Shown in pieces: positions 26,801-32,265 of a DNA stretch of 33,650 nucleotides. Within the stretch, counting starts at the first letter, position 1, and each line of letters begins with the position of its first letter. The notes under the pieces were generated by a model, which did not search any database, had not been told where the DNA came from, and worked only from the letters and a program-made list of their open reading frames with translations. This DNA is from Bacteroidales bacterium (GTDB lineage: Bacteria > Bacteroidota > Bacteroidia > Bacteroidales > UBA932), in NCBI GenBank assembly GCA_022653735.1, contig JALCSU010000026.1, forward strand, positions 1 through 33,650, read 5' to 3'. The position numbers were made by a program, and so were the translations under genes.

Positions 26801-27134
26801 ATACTCGAACACAGTGAATGTGCCAGACACTTCGGGGAAAATCATCCTTGACCTTGGTTCGGTGAAGAACATCGCAGAAGTGAAGGTCAACGGCATGAAT
26901 TGCGGAAGGGCTTGGAAAGAGCCTTTCGTGGTGGACGTAACCTCGGCAGTGACGCTGGGGGAGAATCAGATAGAGATTAAAGTCGCAAATCTCTGGGCGA
27001 ACAGGATAATCGGTGACCTGCAGCCCGGTGCAAAGAAAATAGCTTGGATAGACTACGATAATTGGTTCACTAAGGATTCTCAGCTGCTTCCTGCCGGCTT
27101 GCTGGGGCCTGTGAAAATCATCCAGAAGAAATAA
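23880..27134 (+). CDS. GH106-type glycoside hydrolase (putative alpha-L-rhamnosidase), exported
   Basis: 1,084 residues from ATG 23880, which starts a signal peptide (MRKICLLLSVSFLMMSALVF); an imperfect lipobox ends at Cys 22. The N-terminal part carries the block RPYVWWHWMNGNITKDGIRKDLEWM in pieces, then GIAGFHHFDA, MTVASSPGWSTTGGPWV and NDSYEAGQENWTP, as in Bacteroidota glycosyl hydrolases assigned to or near GH106. The C-terminus is a jelly-roll sugar-binding domain (INRFVIHESAHQP precedes it; VKVNGMNCGRAWKEPF, LLPAGLLGPVKI close it). GH106 members remove rhamnose from pectic RG-I/RG-II; other substrates are possible. No SusC/SusD pair is adjacent. Confidence 0.82.
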   Translation: MRKICLLLSVSFLMMSALVFTRCALSNKSATGKGLSVLQEGFANPPREARPYVWWHWMNGNITKDGIRKDLEWMDRSGIAGFHHFDAAISTPTIVDKRLIYMQDDWKDAFSYAVKVADSLNMEMTVASSPGWSTTGGPWVEPEDAMKKIVWRTADVDGGKKVSMRLPNPIMAVGRFQDENVDTPYKGKPYYGDIAVVAVRQPGKRAEISGEGVKVTVSGGNFTYSQLTDGSVADPGTLISKDRRAWIQYSFPHDVTVKTISLASDRWGILETSTDGIHFKKVVDLNEIRPIQRTFRIPETTSRYFRVTLNDLRSSKASVYSVKVSEFKLFPYSKINSYEDKAGYSSVAHVNKFPTSINGEQVPDEEDVVLLSDFTDSLGNLEWDAPAGRWRIYRFGWSLTGKCNHPAPDEATGLEVDKMDPEAWTKYFHEYLDMYKDASGGMLGQEGIQYILNDSYEAGQENWTPAMFEEFSRRRGYDMRKWLPAVAGEIIGSPERSDAFLHDFRMTIAELVAENYDRLTKILQDEYGMKGRYTESHEAGRAYIVDGMDVKRSAQIPMSATWCNDPRVKSEIITGSHMNGKADCKESSSVAHIYGQNIAAAESMTVNGEKGNAYVFCPETLKLVADRELSGGINRFVIHESAHQPDDEHVPGLSLGKYGQWFNRHETWAEMAGTWMDYLARSCYMLQAGQNVADILYYYGEDGNVTGIFGSEDPAIPSGFQWDYCSPDVLLNHISFKKGKLVAGSGASYKILWMDKNMEYVSVPVLRKIDELAKAGAIIGGKRAQRPAGLSYDQATFDALVKDIWDSKRANVYEVGSLAELVEKAGIEPQVVLPYNTRFLHRTDNGVEIFWINRPLDTYCDTSIVFNVSGMKPQIWHPNDGTIEEASYKCADGKTTVSLHLTPIDAVFVVFAGKGEAQHEVPEVQAKELARVSAPWNVSFQENRGAPESAVFENLQSFTESEDPGIKYFSGVATYSNTVNVPDTSGKIILDLGSVKNIAEVKVNGMNCGRAWKEPFVVDVTSAVTLGENQIEIKVANLWANRIIGDLQPGAKKIAWIDYDNWFTKDSQLLPAGLLGPVKIIQKK

Positions 27135-27149
27135 CGTTTGCGGTCTAGC

Positions 27150-27296
27150 ATGCTTTTGCCGAGCGAGACAGTATGGCTCTGGGGTATCTGTAGTTGATGT
27201 CTGCATGAAAACCCTCAAGATGTCATTGGGGGTGTTTTCATGGTAATCCATGCTACATAGCCCTGTACGCTGCATAGGTTCGCTCGGCAAAAGCAT
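27150..27296. repeat. Intergenic element bounded by a 17-bp perfect inverted repeat
   Basis: ATGCTTTTGCCGAGCGA (27150-27166) is the exact inverse of 27280-27296. Inside is a second hairpin, ATGAAAACCC / GGTGTTTTCAT (27204-27241). The whole 147-bp stretch could fold as a branched structure. The segment GCAAAAGCATCCGGACTGA (27287-27305) recurs with one change at 7823-7841. It may be a MITE-like remnant or a structured transcript end for the glycosidase gene, which stops 15 bp upstream. Confidence 0.6.
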
Positions 27297-27414
27297 CCGG
27301 ACTGAATAGAGTCCTTGGTGAGGGACCTGGATTGATTATTCCTCGAGCCTACAGTATTTCGGGAAAGTGATTTTGATTATCAGTTTAATTTACGACCAGA
27401 GGGTCGAGCGAGCG

Positions 27415-27492
27415 AACACGGAACGATGGTTTCGGGTCTCGCGGTGTGCAAAATGGCGGAATTGCACACGGAACGATGGTTTCGGGTCTCGC
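27415..27492 (+). repeat. Left part of a 50-bp tandem repeat array
   Basis: The unit starts GGTGTGCAAAATGGCGGAAT and ends GGTTTCGGGTCTCGC. A partial unit ends at 27442; a complete unit is 27443-27492. In each unit GTGTGCAA and TTGCACAC form an 8-bp stem. The array is then split by the IS3 element. Confidence 0.85.
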
Positions 27493-27537
27493 TGTATTTG
27501 CCTGAAAAAGGTTGACTCACAAAAAGAGTCAATCATT

Positions 27538-27900
27538 ATGACACCACACACAGAATTTCAAAAGAAGTACTATCAACAGGTGATAGAGATTCACCAAAAG
27601 ACAGGTTTTAGCCCGCGGAAGATAGCGAAATTGCAGCTTGTTCCGGTAAGCGTGAGGCAAATGTACCACTGGATTGCTATCTTTGAGGCGGAGAACGGGA
27701 AAGGAAGCCCGCGAAGAATTATGGAAGCGAAGAAGTCAAAGGAGCAGGAAGAGCTGGAGTCCCTGAAGTCGCGGATATCCGAACTGGAGGAGAGCCTCAG
27801 GGTGGAGCGTCTGCGCAACCGCCTGAACGAAAAGATCATAGACATAGCGGAGGCTCGTTGGCACATTGAGATAAGAAAAAAAGCTGGCACCAAGCGGTAA
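27538..27900 (+). CDS. IS3-family transposase OrfA
   Basis: 120 residues from ATG 27538. An N-terminal helix-turn-helix (FSPRKIAKLQLVPVSVRQMYHW) binds the IS ends; residues about 65-100 are a leucine-zipper-like coiled coil (LESLKSRISELEESL). Near the end, the A7 run at 27876-27882 (AGA AAA AAA GCT) is a classic slippery site: a -1 slip gives RKKSWHQAVRDLHAE and continues into OrfB, producing the OrfAB transposase. Alone, OrfA usually acts as a repressor. Confidence 0.88.
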   Translation: MTPHTEFQKKYYQQVIEIHQKTGFSPRKIAKLQLVPVSVRQMYHWIAIFEAENGKGSPRRIMEAKKSKEQEELESLKSRISELEESLRVERLRNRLNEKIIDIAEARWHIEIRKKAGTKR

Positions 27901-27935
27901 GGGACCTGCACGCGGAATCAGCCACCGAATGTCAG

Positions 27936-28907
27936 GTGGTTGAGCTCTGCGGGCTGCTTGGTGTAAGCAAGCAGGCTTACTATCAGCATGACGAGGACGC
28001 GGTCCATGCCAAGGCCGCGCGTGAGGAGTTCGCCATCCAATATATCAGGGAGGTCAGGAAGGAAGATCCCGGCATCGGCGGGAAGAAGCTGTGGTACATG
28101 TATCAGAGGGACTTCCGCTTTGACAGTCCGATAGGCCGCGACCGCTTCTGCCGGATCATCGACGAGCAGGGGCTAAAGGTGCGCCGGAAGATGCGCAAGC
28201 CCCGCACGACGGACTCGACACACGGACTCCCGACATACCCCAACCTCATAAAGGATTATATCCCCACCTCGGCGGATCGGCTGTGGGTCAGCGACATAAC
28301 ATACATTGTCATAACGGAGGACGATTACCATTGCCACTTCTGCTACCTGTCGCTGATACTTGACGCATACACCGAGGAGATCATCGGCTGGAGTGTCGGG
28401 CCCACGCTTGACACGGACTATCCGATGGAGGCCCTGAGGATGGCGTTGAGACGCATAGAGGGGAAGGATGAGGTCAACCTCATACACCACTCCGACCGTG
28501 GCTGCCAATATGCGTGCCGCGAGTATGTGGGGATGCTGCGGAAGCACGGCATCAGGGTCAGCATGACCGAGTCGGGAGATCCGAAGGACAACGCCCAGGC
28601 GGAACGCATCAACAACACGATGAAGAACGAGCTGCTCAAGGGGAAGGTGTTCAGGAACATCAACGAGGTCGTGGCGGCGGTCGCCCGGGCCGTGGACTTC
28701 TACAACAACCGGAGGCCGCATATGAGCATCGGAATGAAGACCCCGTCCGAAGCGTCGGGGGCGGCAGGAGACAGGGATATGATGTGGACAAGTTACAGGC
28801 ATATGGCAATAAAATCCAGAAATAACTTGGAAATCCCTGAAAACTCTTTACCTTTGAAGACCTGTCAGGGGTCTCCTTCCGGCCTACGGCCTCCAGTCAA
28901 CCCCTGA
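27936..28907 (+). CDS. IS3-family transposase OrfB (DDE integrase domain)
   Basis: 323 residues counted from GTG 27936, but the frame is open upstream to the slippery run at 27876 and the natural product is probably OrfAB. An HTH_21 segment (GIGGKKLWYMYQRDFRF) precedes the rve core: first Asp in WVSDITYI, second in HHSDRGCQYA and Glu in NAQAERINNTMKNEL, spaced as in IS3 transposases. The last 25 residues overlap a strong hairpin (CCTGTCAGGGGT / ACCCCTGACAGG, 28861-28872 and 28900-28911). Confidence 0.93.
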   Translation: MVELCGLLGVSKQAYYQHDEDAVHAKAAREEFAIQYIREVRKEDPGIGGKKLWYMYQRDFRFDSPIGRDRFCRIIDEQGLKVRRKMRKPRTTDSTHGLPTYPNLIKDYIPTSADRLWVSDITYIVITEDDYHCHFCYLSLILDAYTEEIIGWSVGPTLDTDYPMEALRMALRRIEGKDEVNLIHHSDRGCQYACREYVGMLRKHGIRVSMTESGDPKDNAQAERINNTMKNELLKGKVFRNINEVVAAVARAVDFYNNRRPHMSIGMKTPSEASGAAGDRDMMWTSYRHMAIKSRNNLEIPENSLPLKTCQGSPSGLRPPVNP

Positions 28908-28983
28908 CAGGTATAACAACGCAAAGTCAACTTATATAAGTGATATTCTATAAACACGAGTCAACCTAAATCAGGACAATACA

Positions 28984-29064
28984 CGCGGTGTGCAAAATGG
29001 CGGAATTGCACACGGAACGATGGTTTCGGGTCTTGGGGTGTGTGAAAACGCGGAATCGCACACC
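28984..29064 (+). repeat. Right part of the 50-bp tandem repeat array
   Basis: After the CGC duplication, 28987-29036 is a further unit; 28985-29033 equals 27441-27489 base for base (49 bp). The next unit, 29037-29064, is diverged (GGTGTGTGA ... TCGCACACC) yet still forms the stem, with a G-U pair in place of one pair. Confidence 0.85.
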
Positions 29065-29074
29065 ATGCGCTCTT

Positions 29075-29140
29075 GCATCCTCCGGAAGTTATCCTGAGCG
29101 GCTGGAAAATGCCGCTCAGTCCGAAATTCCAGTCGGATGC
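29075..29140. repeat. 66-bp palindromic element, copy C, intergenic
   Basis: Ends GCATCC/GGATGC. Same length and plan as the two copies inside rsmG, with sequence changes that keep pairing: the inner stem is CTGAGCGGC/GCCGCTCAG instead of CTGAGCCGC/GCGGCTCAG, and the outer arm is GGAA/TTCC instead of GGTGG/CCACC. Confidence 0.85.
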
Positions 29141-29190
29141 GGATAGTAGGGGGCAGAAGGCCGAGGGCCGCGGGGGATAGTAGGGGGCAG
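29141..29190 (+). repeat. 16-bp direct repeat before the MuF-toxin gene
   Basis: GGATAGTAGGGGGCAG at 29141-29156 and 29175-29190; the second copy ends at the first base of the GTG start of the next gene. Between them is a GC-rich filler. Confidence 0.7.
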
Positions 29191-30605
29191 TGAGATACTC
29201 ACAGATCCTCGGCGGACTCAGGCTGGCCTCGATGAAGGAGCTGCCAGCGGATAGGCTCGCCTCGCTCAAGGCCGCCTTCTCCAAGATGATGAAGGCACTC
29301 TACAGGCAGGAAGGCGCTTCGTTCAAGGTGGAGCTGATGCGGGATGATGACGTCAGATCTTTCATCGACGAGCACGCCTCCGTGCTTGACTCCTCCTTCG
29401 GGAAGACGAGAATGTCCGACACCATGAGGCGGAGGCTTCAGGAGAGCGACTACGTCTTTTCCGGCATCAAGACCTTCCATGAGCTGAACGAGGCCTTCCC
29501 ATCGCTCCTGGACGAGAAGGGCGAAAGAAAGCCGTTCGAACGGTTTTTGAACGACGTTCAGACGATCGACAGAACCTATAACAGGAACTACCTGAGGACG
29601 GAGTACAACTTCGTCTCGGCATCTTCCGAAATGGCAGGGCGGTGGGAGGACTTCGAGAAGGACGGAGACGAATACTGGCTGCAGTACAGGACTGCCGGAG
29701 ACGACAGGGTGCGCCCCGAGCATGCCGCCCTGAACGGCGTGACCCTCCCTCCGAGCGACCCCTTCTGGGATGTCTATTATCCGCCGAACGGCTGGAACTG
29801 CCGATGCACCGTAGTCCAGGTTCCCAAGAACGGGAGAACGCAGACCCCGCACGAGGAGGCCATGACGAGAGGGGCGCAGGCCATGAAGGGAGACAAGCGA
29901 CATATGTTCGCATGGAACCCCGGCAAGGAGGGCAAGAGCGTCCCGGACTACAACCCCTACACCATCCCGCAATGCCGCAATTGCGATGTCGCCAAAGGCA
30001 AAATGAGCCTCTCCAAGCCGCTCGACTGCGACCTCTGCAAAGCCTGCCGGGAATTACGGCTGGATTCTTCCGGTGATGTCACTGAATTGCTGAAGTCGCT
30101 GCATGAGAAGCGAGGCGCTGATTACATTCAAGCCCTCAGGGACATCGTCAGCCTGAGGATTTTCAAGAAGACGGACGTGAGAAAAGTGTGGTCGGCGATA
30201 GGCGAGGATTCCCCTGATTATGGCAATCTCTTCTCTGCGGCAGGTAAACTCGCTAATCACGGCTTCGAGGTGTTCATCCTCCCGAATCCGGGCAGCACAC
30301 GTTCTGGAGATTTTATCATGCGTAAAAAGAACTTTATCGGCCTCTATGACTTGAAAACGATTACAGGACTTAGCTCGGTCGGGAACCGGCTCGCAGATTC
30401 CAAGGGGCAAGCGAACCGAATCGTTCTGAACATAATCTCGAAGTATAATCCAAAGTCGTTGACGAAGGTTATTAGAAGTTATTTCTATCAAAATAATGAT
30501 GCATTGGAGGTTAAGGTACTAAAAGGGAACAAGCTAATAGACGTAAAGAAGTCTGACATATCAGAAAAGTTCGACGTATCGTTTGTTCGAGAGTACGTAA
30601 AATAA
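29190..30605 (+). CDS. Phage MuF-like minor head protein fused to a CdiA-type nuclease toxin domain
   Basis: 471 residues from GTG 29190; stop codons lie just upstream, and the N-terminus may be truncated. Residues about 100-215 are a phage Mu gpF/SPP1 gp7-type head-morphogenesis domain (FLNDVQTIDRTYNRNYLRTEYN; GWNCRCTV). Residues 262-286 hold a cysteine cluster (CRNC, CDLCKAC), a possible zinc knuckle. The C-terminal 140 residues resemble CdiA-CT tRNA-nuclease domains: GDFIMRKKNFIGLYDLKT (Asp 374, Asp 387, Lys 389) and GQANRIVLNI, a PD-(D/E)xK-like layout. MuF polymorphic toxins are known from temperate phages. Here no other phage gene is present. High GC and lack of the GAATAT signature suggest transfer. 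Confidence 0.78.
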   Translation: MRYSQILGGLRLASMKELPADRLASLKAAFSKMMKALYRQEGASFKVELMRDDDVRSFIDEHASVLDSSFGKTRMSDTMRRRLQESDYVFSGIKTFHELNEAFPSLLDEKGERKPFERFLNDVQTIDRTYNRNYLRTEYNFVSASSEMAGRWEDFEKDGDEYWLQYRTAGDDRVRPEHAALNGVTLPPSDPFWDVYYPPNGWNCRCTVVQVPKNGRTQTPHEEAMTRGAQAMKGDKRHMFAWNPGKEGKSVPDYNPYTIPQCRNCDVAKGKMSLSKPLDCDLCKACRELRLDSSGDVTELLKSLHEKRGADYIQALRDIVSLRIFKKTDVRKVWSAIGEDSPDYGNLFSAAGKLANHGFEVFILPNPGSTRSGDFIMRKKNFIGLYDLKTITGLSSVGNRLADSKGQANRIVLNIISKYNPKSLTKVIRSYFYQNNDALEVKVLKGNKLIDVKKSDISEKFDVSFVREYVK

Positions 30606-30611
30606 AGCGAG

Positions 30612-30633
30612 AGGCTTCTAAAAAGAAGCCTCC
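30612..30633 (+). terminator. Hairpin after the MuF-toxin gene
   Basis: Perfect 9-bp stem GAGGCTTCT / AGAAGCCTC with loop AAAA, 6 bp after the stop codon. No T run follows, so it may serve as a transcript end signal or a stability element rather than a classical terminator. Confidence 0.55.
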
Positions 30634-30757
30634 CTGAAACGGAGTCATATAGCTATTCGTTTCCATTGGGAACTTACCAACTTAGTCATTGCTGACGGAA
30701 CAAATTTAAAAACTATTTCATCAATATCAAAACACAAACCCGTTAATTTTCATTAGC

Positions 30758-30994
30758 ATGGAACAGAGACAAAACAAACAATCATCGAAGGGACTCAGGG
30801 AGTTCTGGAGAGGAGCGCGCTGGATACTCCTGGCGATGCTCGGCATCATTTCAAGCGCAGGGTGCGCCAATTACGCCTACTCGGCCAAGGAAGCCTTCTA
30901 CTGGATTCCTGCCGTCCTGAACCTCGCTTCCTACGCAGGTATGAGAAGCGGAGACATTATCCTTAAGGTCGTCTACAGCAATGATGACAATTAG
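30758..30994 (+). CDS. Small membrane protein of unknown function
   Basis: 78 residues. A basic N-terminus (MEQRQNKQSSKGLREFWRG) precedes one clear membrane helix (ARWILLAMLGIISSAG, about residues 20-36) and a second, weaker one (FYWIPAVLNLASYAG, about 45-60). I recognise no family. It starts 152 bp after the MuF toxin gene and overlaps the following metallophosphoesterase start by 14 bp. It could be the toxin's immunity protein, but a membrane protein is an odd fit for a cytosolic nuclease; it could equally be a leftover phage gene coupled to the phosphoesterase. Confidence 0.55.
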   Translation: MEQRQNKQSSKGLREFWRGARWILLAMLGIISSAGCANYAYSAKEAFYWIPAVLNLASYAGMRSGDIILKVVYSNDDN

Positions 30995-31049
30995 TATCCT
31001 GCATCTGTCCGATACCCACGGGGTGCACCGCCGTCTGATGATGCAATCC
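30981..31049 (+). pseudogene. N-terminal scrap of a metallophosphoesterase
   Basis: Encodes MMTISILHLSDTHGVHRRL, with the first metal-binding motif DTHG of calcineurin-like phosphoesterases. After about 23 residues the frame passes straight into a DUF1016 sequence, so everything else of the enzyme is deleted. The start is translationally coupled to the small membrane protein gene. The merged frame ends at a TGA at 31152-31154. Confidence 0.7.
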
Positions 31050-31485
31050 GCCAGAGAATATGAGGATTATCAGATTGTGTCTACGCTGTCGACGCAATTG
31101 CCGTGGTCAACCTTTATGGGAGGCTACTGCAATAGAGGATTCCCTCGGACGTGAATTCTATGCTACAATGGCGGCTTCTGAGAGATGGAGCATAAGGGAG
31201 TTGCGTAGCCAAATTGAAGGCATGCTGTACGAACGGACTCTAATCAGTCGAAAGCCGGAGGAAGTAATCAAAACCGAGCTCTCTACAATGAGAGAAGGCG
31301 GAGCGATATCCCCTGATCTGGTGTTCAAAAGCCCTTTGGGCTTGCTCCTCTACGCCGCAGGGTATAACGAGCAGATTCAGTTGCTGCAACTTGGTTATGC
31401 CGGCATTCAATTCATCCAATATTACACAGAATCGCCTGACAAGGAACTTAAAAGACTGCTCAAGGCATCCGGCTGTCCATACTCC
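31050..31485 (+). pseudogene. DUF1016 (YhcG/PDDEXK-type) gene with frameshift and internal deletion
   Basis: The start reads YQIVSTLSTQLPWS, typical of the DUF1016 N-terminal domain. An extra G in the run at 31118-31120 shifts the frame; in the new frame IEDSLGREFYATMAASERWS, IRELRSQIEGMLYERTLIS and ISPDLVFKSP continue the domain. Directly after FKSP comes LGLLLYAAGYNEQIQLLQL and GIQFIQYYTESPDKEL, which match the C-terminal end of full-length proteins (the 'G-I-x-L-C-A-x-K ... A-E-Y-L-T-E-L-P' region). About 150 residues including the nuclease active site are missing. Non-functional. Confidence 0.75.
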
Positions 31486-31549
31486 TTCGATAATATCCCA
31501 ATGACAAGGATTGGGATGCTGGTGAATAGGCATTTCGGGCGCAATCAAT

Positions 31550-32089
31550 CTATGCAACGACGGTTATCTGGCAGGAGCGCATGGTCTCGAGTGCTGCTTC
31601 GTGTTTCGCTGGAGTTACTCCGGCGCAGCATGAGGCAATCACTTTTATCGGAGTTTCAGGCATGAATGCCTTTAGGATGAGGGCGTTCGAAACCACGCAG
31701 ATGTCCGTGCAGAGGCCGATGAGGCATATTTCCAGGTCTTCCCCTCCGTCACGGGAGGCTTCCCTCCTTATTCTCTCTGCGAGCTCGACAGAGCCGAATG
31801 AGGGCTTGTCCACGATGTGAGCGGCAGGAACGAGCCTGGCGATGTCGGATTGCAACTGCCAGCCGTCCGTTCCTTTGATGCAATGCTTCACTGGCAGCAT
31901 TCTGCCTTCCTGCGTGCTCAGGTAGTCTTCCGAGTGGGTGTCGCGGGTTGCGAATATGTCCTCGGGCGCATATTCCTTAATCTTGGAAATCACATTAGGG
32001 ACTATCGCCTGTGCCTCTTTCGTTCCAAGAGCTCCGTCGATGAAGTCCTTCTGCATGTCGATGACGATCAATATTTTTCTCATATTCAT
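31550..32089 (-). CDS. pncA: Isochorismatase-family cysteine hydrolase, probable nicotinamidase
   Basis: 179 residues; starts MNMRKILIVIDMQKDF or two codons later. The catalytic Asp is in VIDMQKDF (about residue 11), the Lys in VDKPSFGS, and the nucleophile Cys in GLCTDICVVSNA (the second Cys). An ATRDTHSEDY block supplies metal ligands typical of nicotinamidases. It converts nicotinamide to nicotinate for NAD salvage. It is short compared with E. coli PncA (about 213) but like many Bacteroidota enzymes. The 3' end abuts the DUF1016 remnant. Confidence 0.85.
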   Translation of the reverse strand: MNMRKILIVIDMQKDFIDGALGTKEAQAIVPNVISKIKEYAPEDIFATRDTHSEDYLSTQEGRMLPVKHCIKGTDGWQLQSDIARLVPAAHIVDKPSFGSVELAERIRREASRDGGEDLEICLIGLCTDICVVSNALILKAFMPETPIKVIASCCAGVTPAKHEAALETMRSCQITVVA

Positions 32090-32160
32090 GAATATTCTCT
32101 CTCATGCAAAATTAGGCAAATTTTCCCAATAGCCCCAATGTCGGTTTGGGTAGTTTTAGT

Positions 32161-32224
32161 GAATATAATCCCTGAATTTTACTAAAATTGGAGAATATAA
32201 TCGCTAAATTTTGCATAATTTGGA
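32161..32224. repeat. Two adjacent 32-bp direct repeats upstream of the DUF4143 gene
   Basis: Unit 1 (32161-32192) begins GAATATAATCCCTGAATTTT; unit 2 (32193-32224) begins GAATATAATCGCTAAATTTT; both end in TTGGA. A third, degraded unit may run from 32230. Unit 1 contains the palindrome AATTTTactAAAATT. Unit 2 covers the -33 element of the gene, so the repeats look like operators. Confidence 0.75.
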
Positions 32225-32250
32225 GATTAGAATATTCGTCGCTATATTTG
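32219..32250 (+). promoter_or_regulatory. Promoter of the DUF4143 ATPase gene
   Basis: TTTG (32219-32222), 20-bp spacer, TATATTTG (32243-32250), then ATG at 32266. It lies at the end of the direct-repeat array. Confidence 0.7.
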
Positions 32251-32265
32251 TAAAAAATTAAGAAT

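Larger units (their letters stand above)
27493..28983 (+). mobile_element. IS3-family insertion sequence, intact (1,491 bp)
   Basis: Ends are 26-bp imperfect inverted repeats (21 matches): left TGTATTTGCCTGAAAAAGG, right (inverse) TGTATTGTCCTGATTTAGG, both continuing TTGACTC. They begin TG and end CA. The flanks carry a 3-bp duplication CGC (27490-27492 and 28984-28986); deleting the IS and one CGC restores the 50-bp array perfectly. Two overlapping genes, orfA and orfB, are joined by a -1 frameshift. All parts look functional. Confidence 0.92.

Noticed and set aside
20489..27134. The DUF1080, C10 peptidase and GH106 genes as one polysaccharide-utilisation locus
   Set aside because: Terminators separate them and there is no SusC/SusD pair or dedicated regulator, so they are probably independent units.
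28173..28802. Long open frame opposite the transposase OrfB
   Set aside because: It is the GC-rich shadow of the transposase gene; the protein is low-complexity and matches no family pattern.
27415..29064. The repeat units around the IS element as a CRISPR array
   Set aside because: Units are tandem with no variable spacers of regular length, only two to three copies are complete, and no cas genes are present.
29199..29972. 257-codon minus-strand frame inside the MuF gene
   Set aside because: Shadow frame caused by high GC; the sense strand carries the head-protein motifs.
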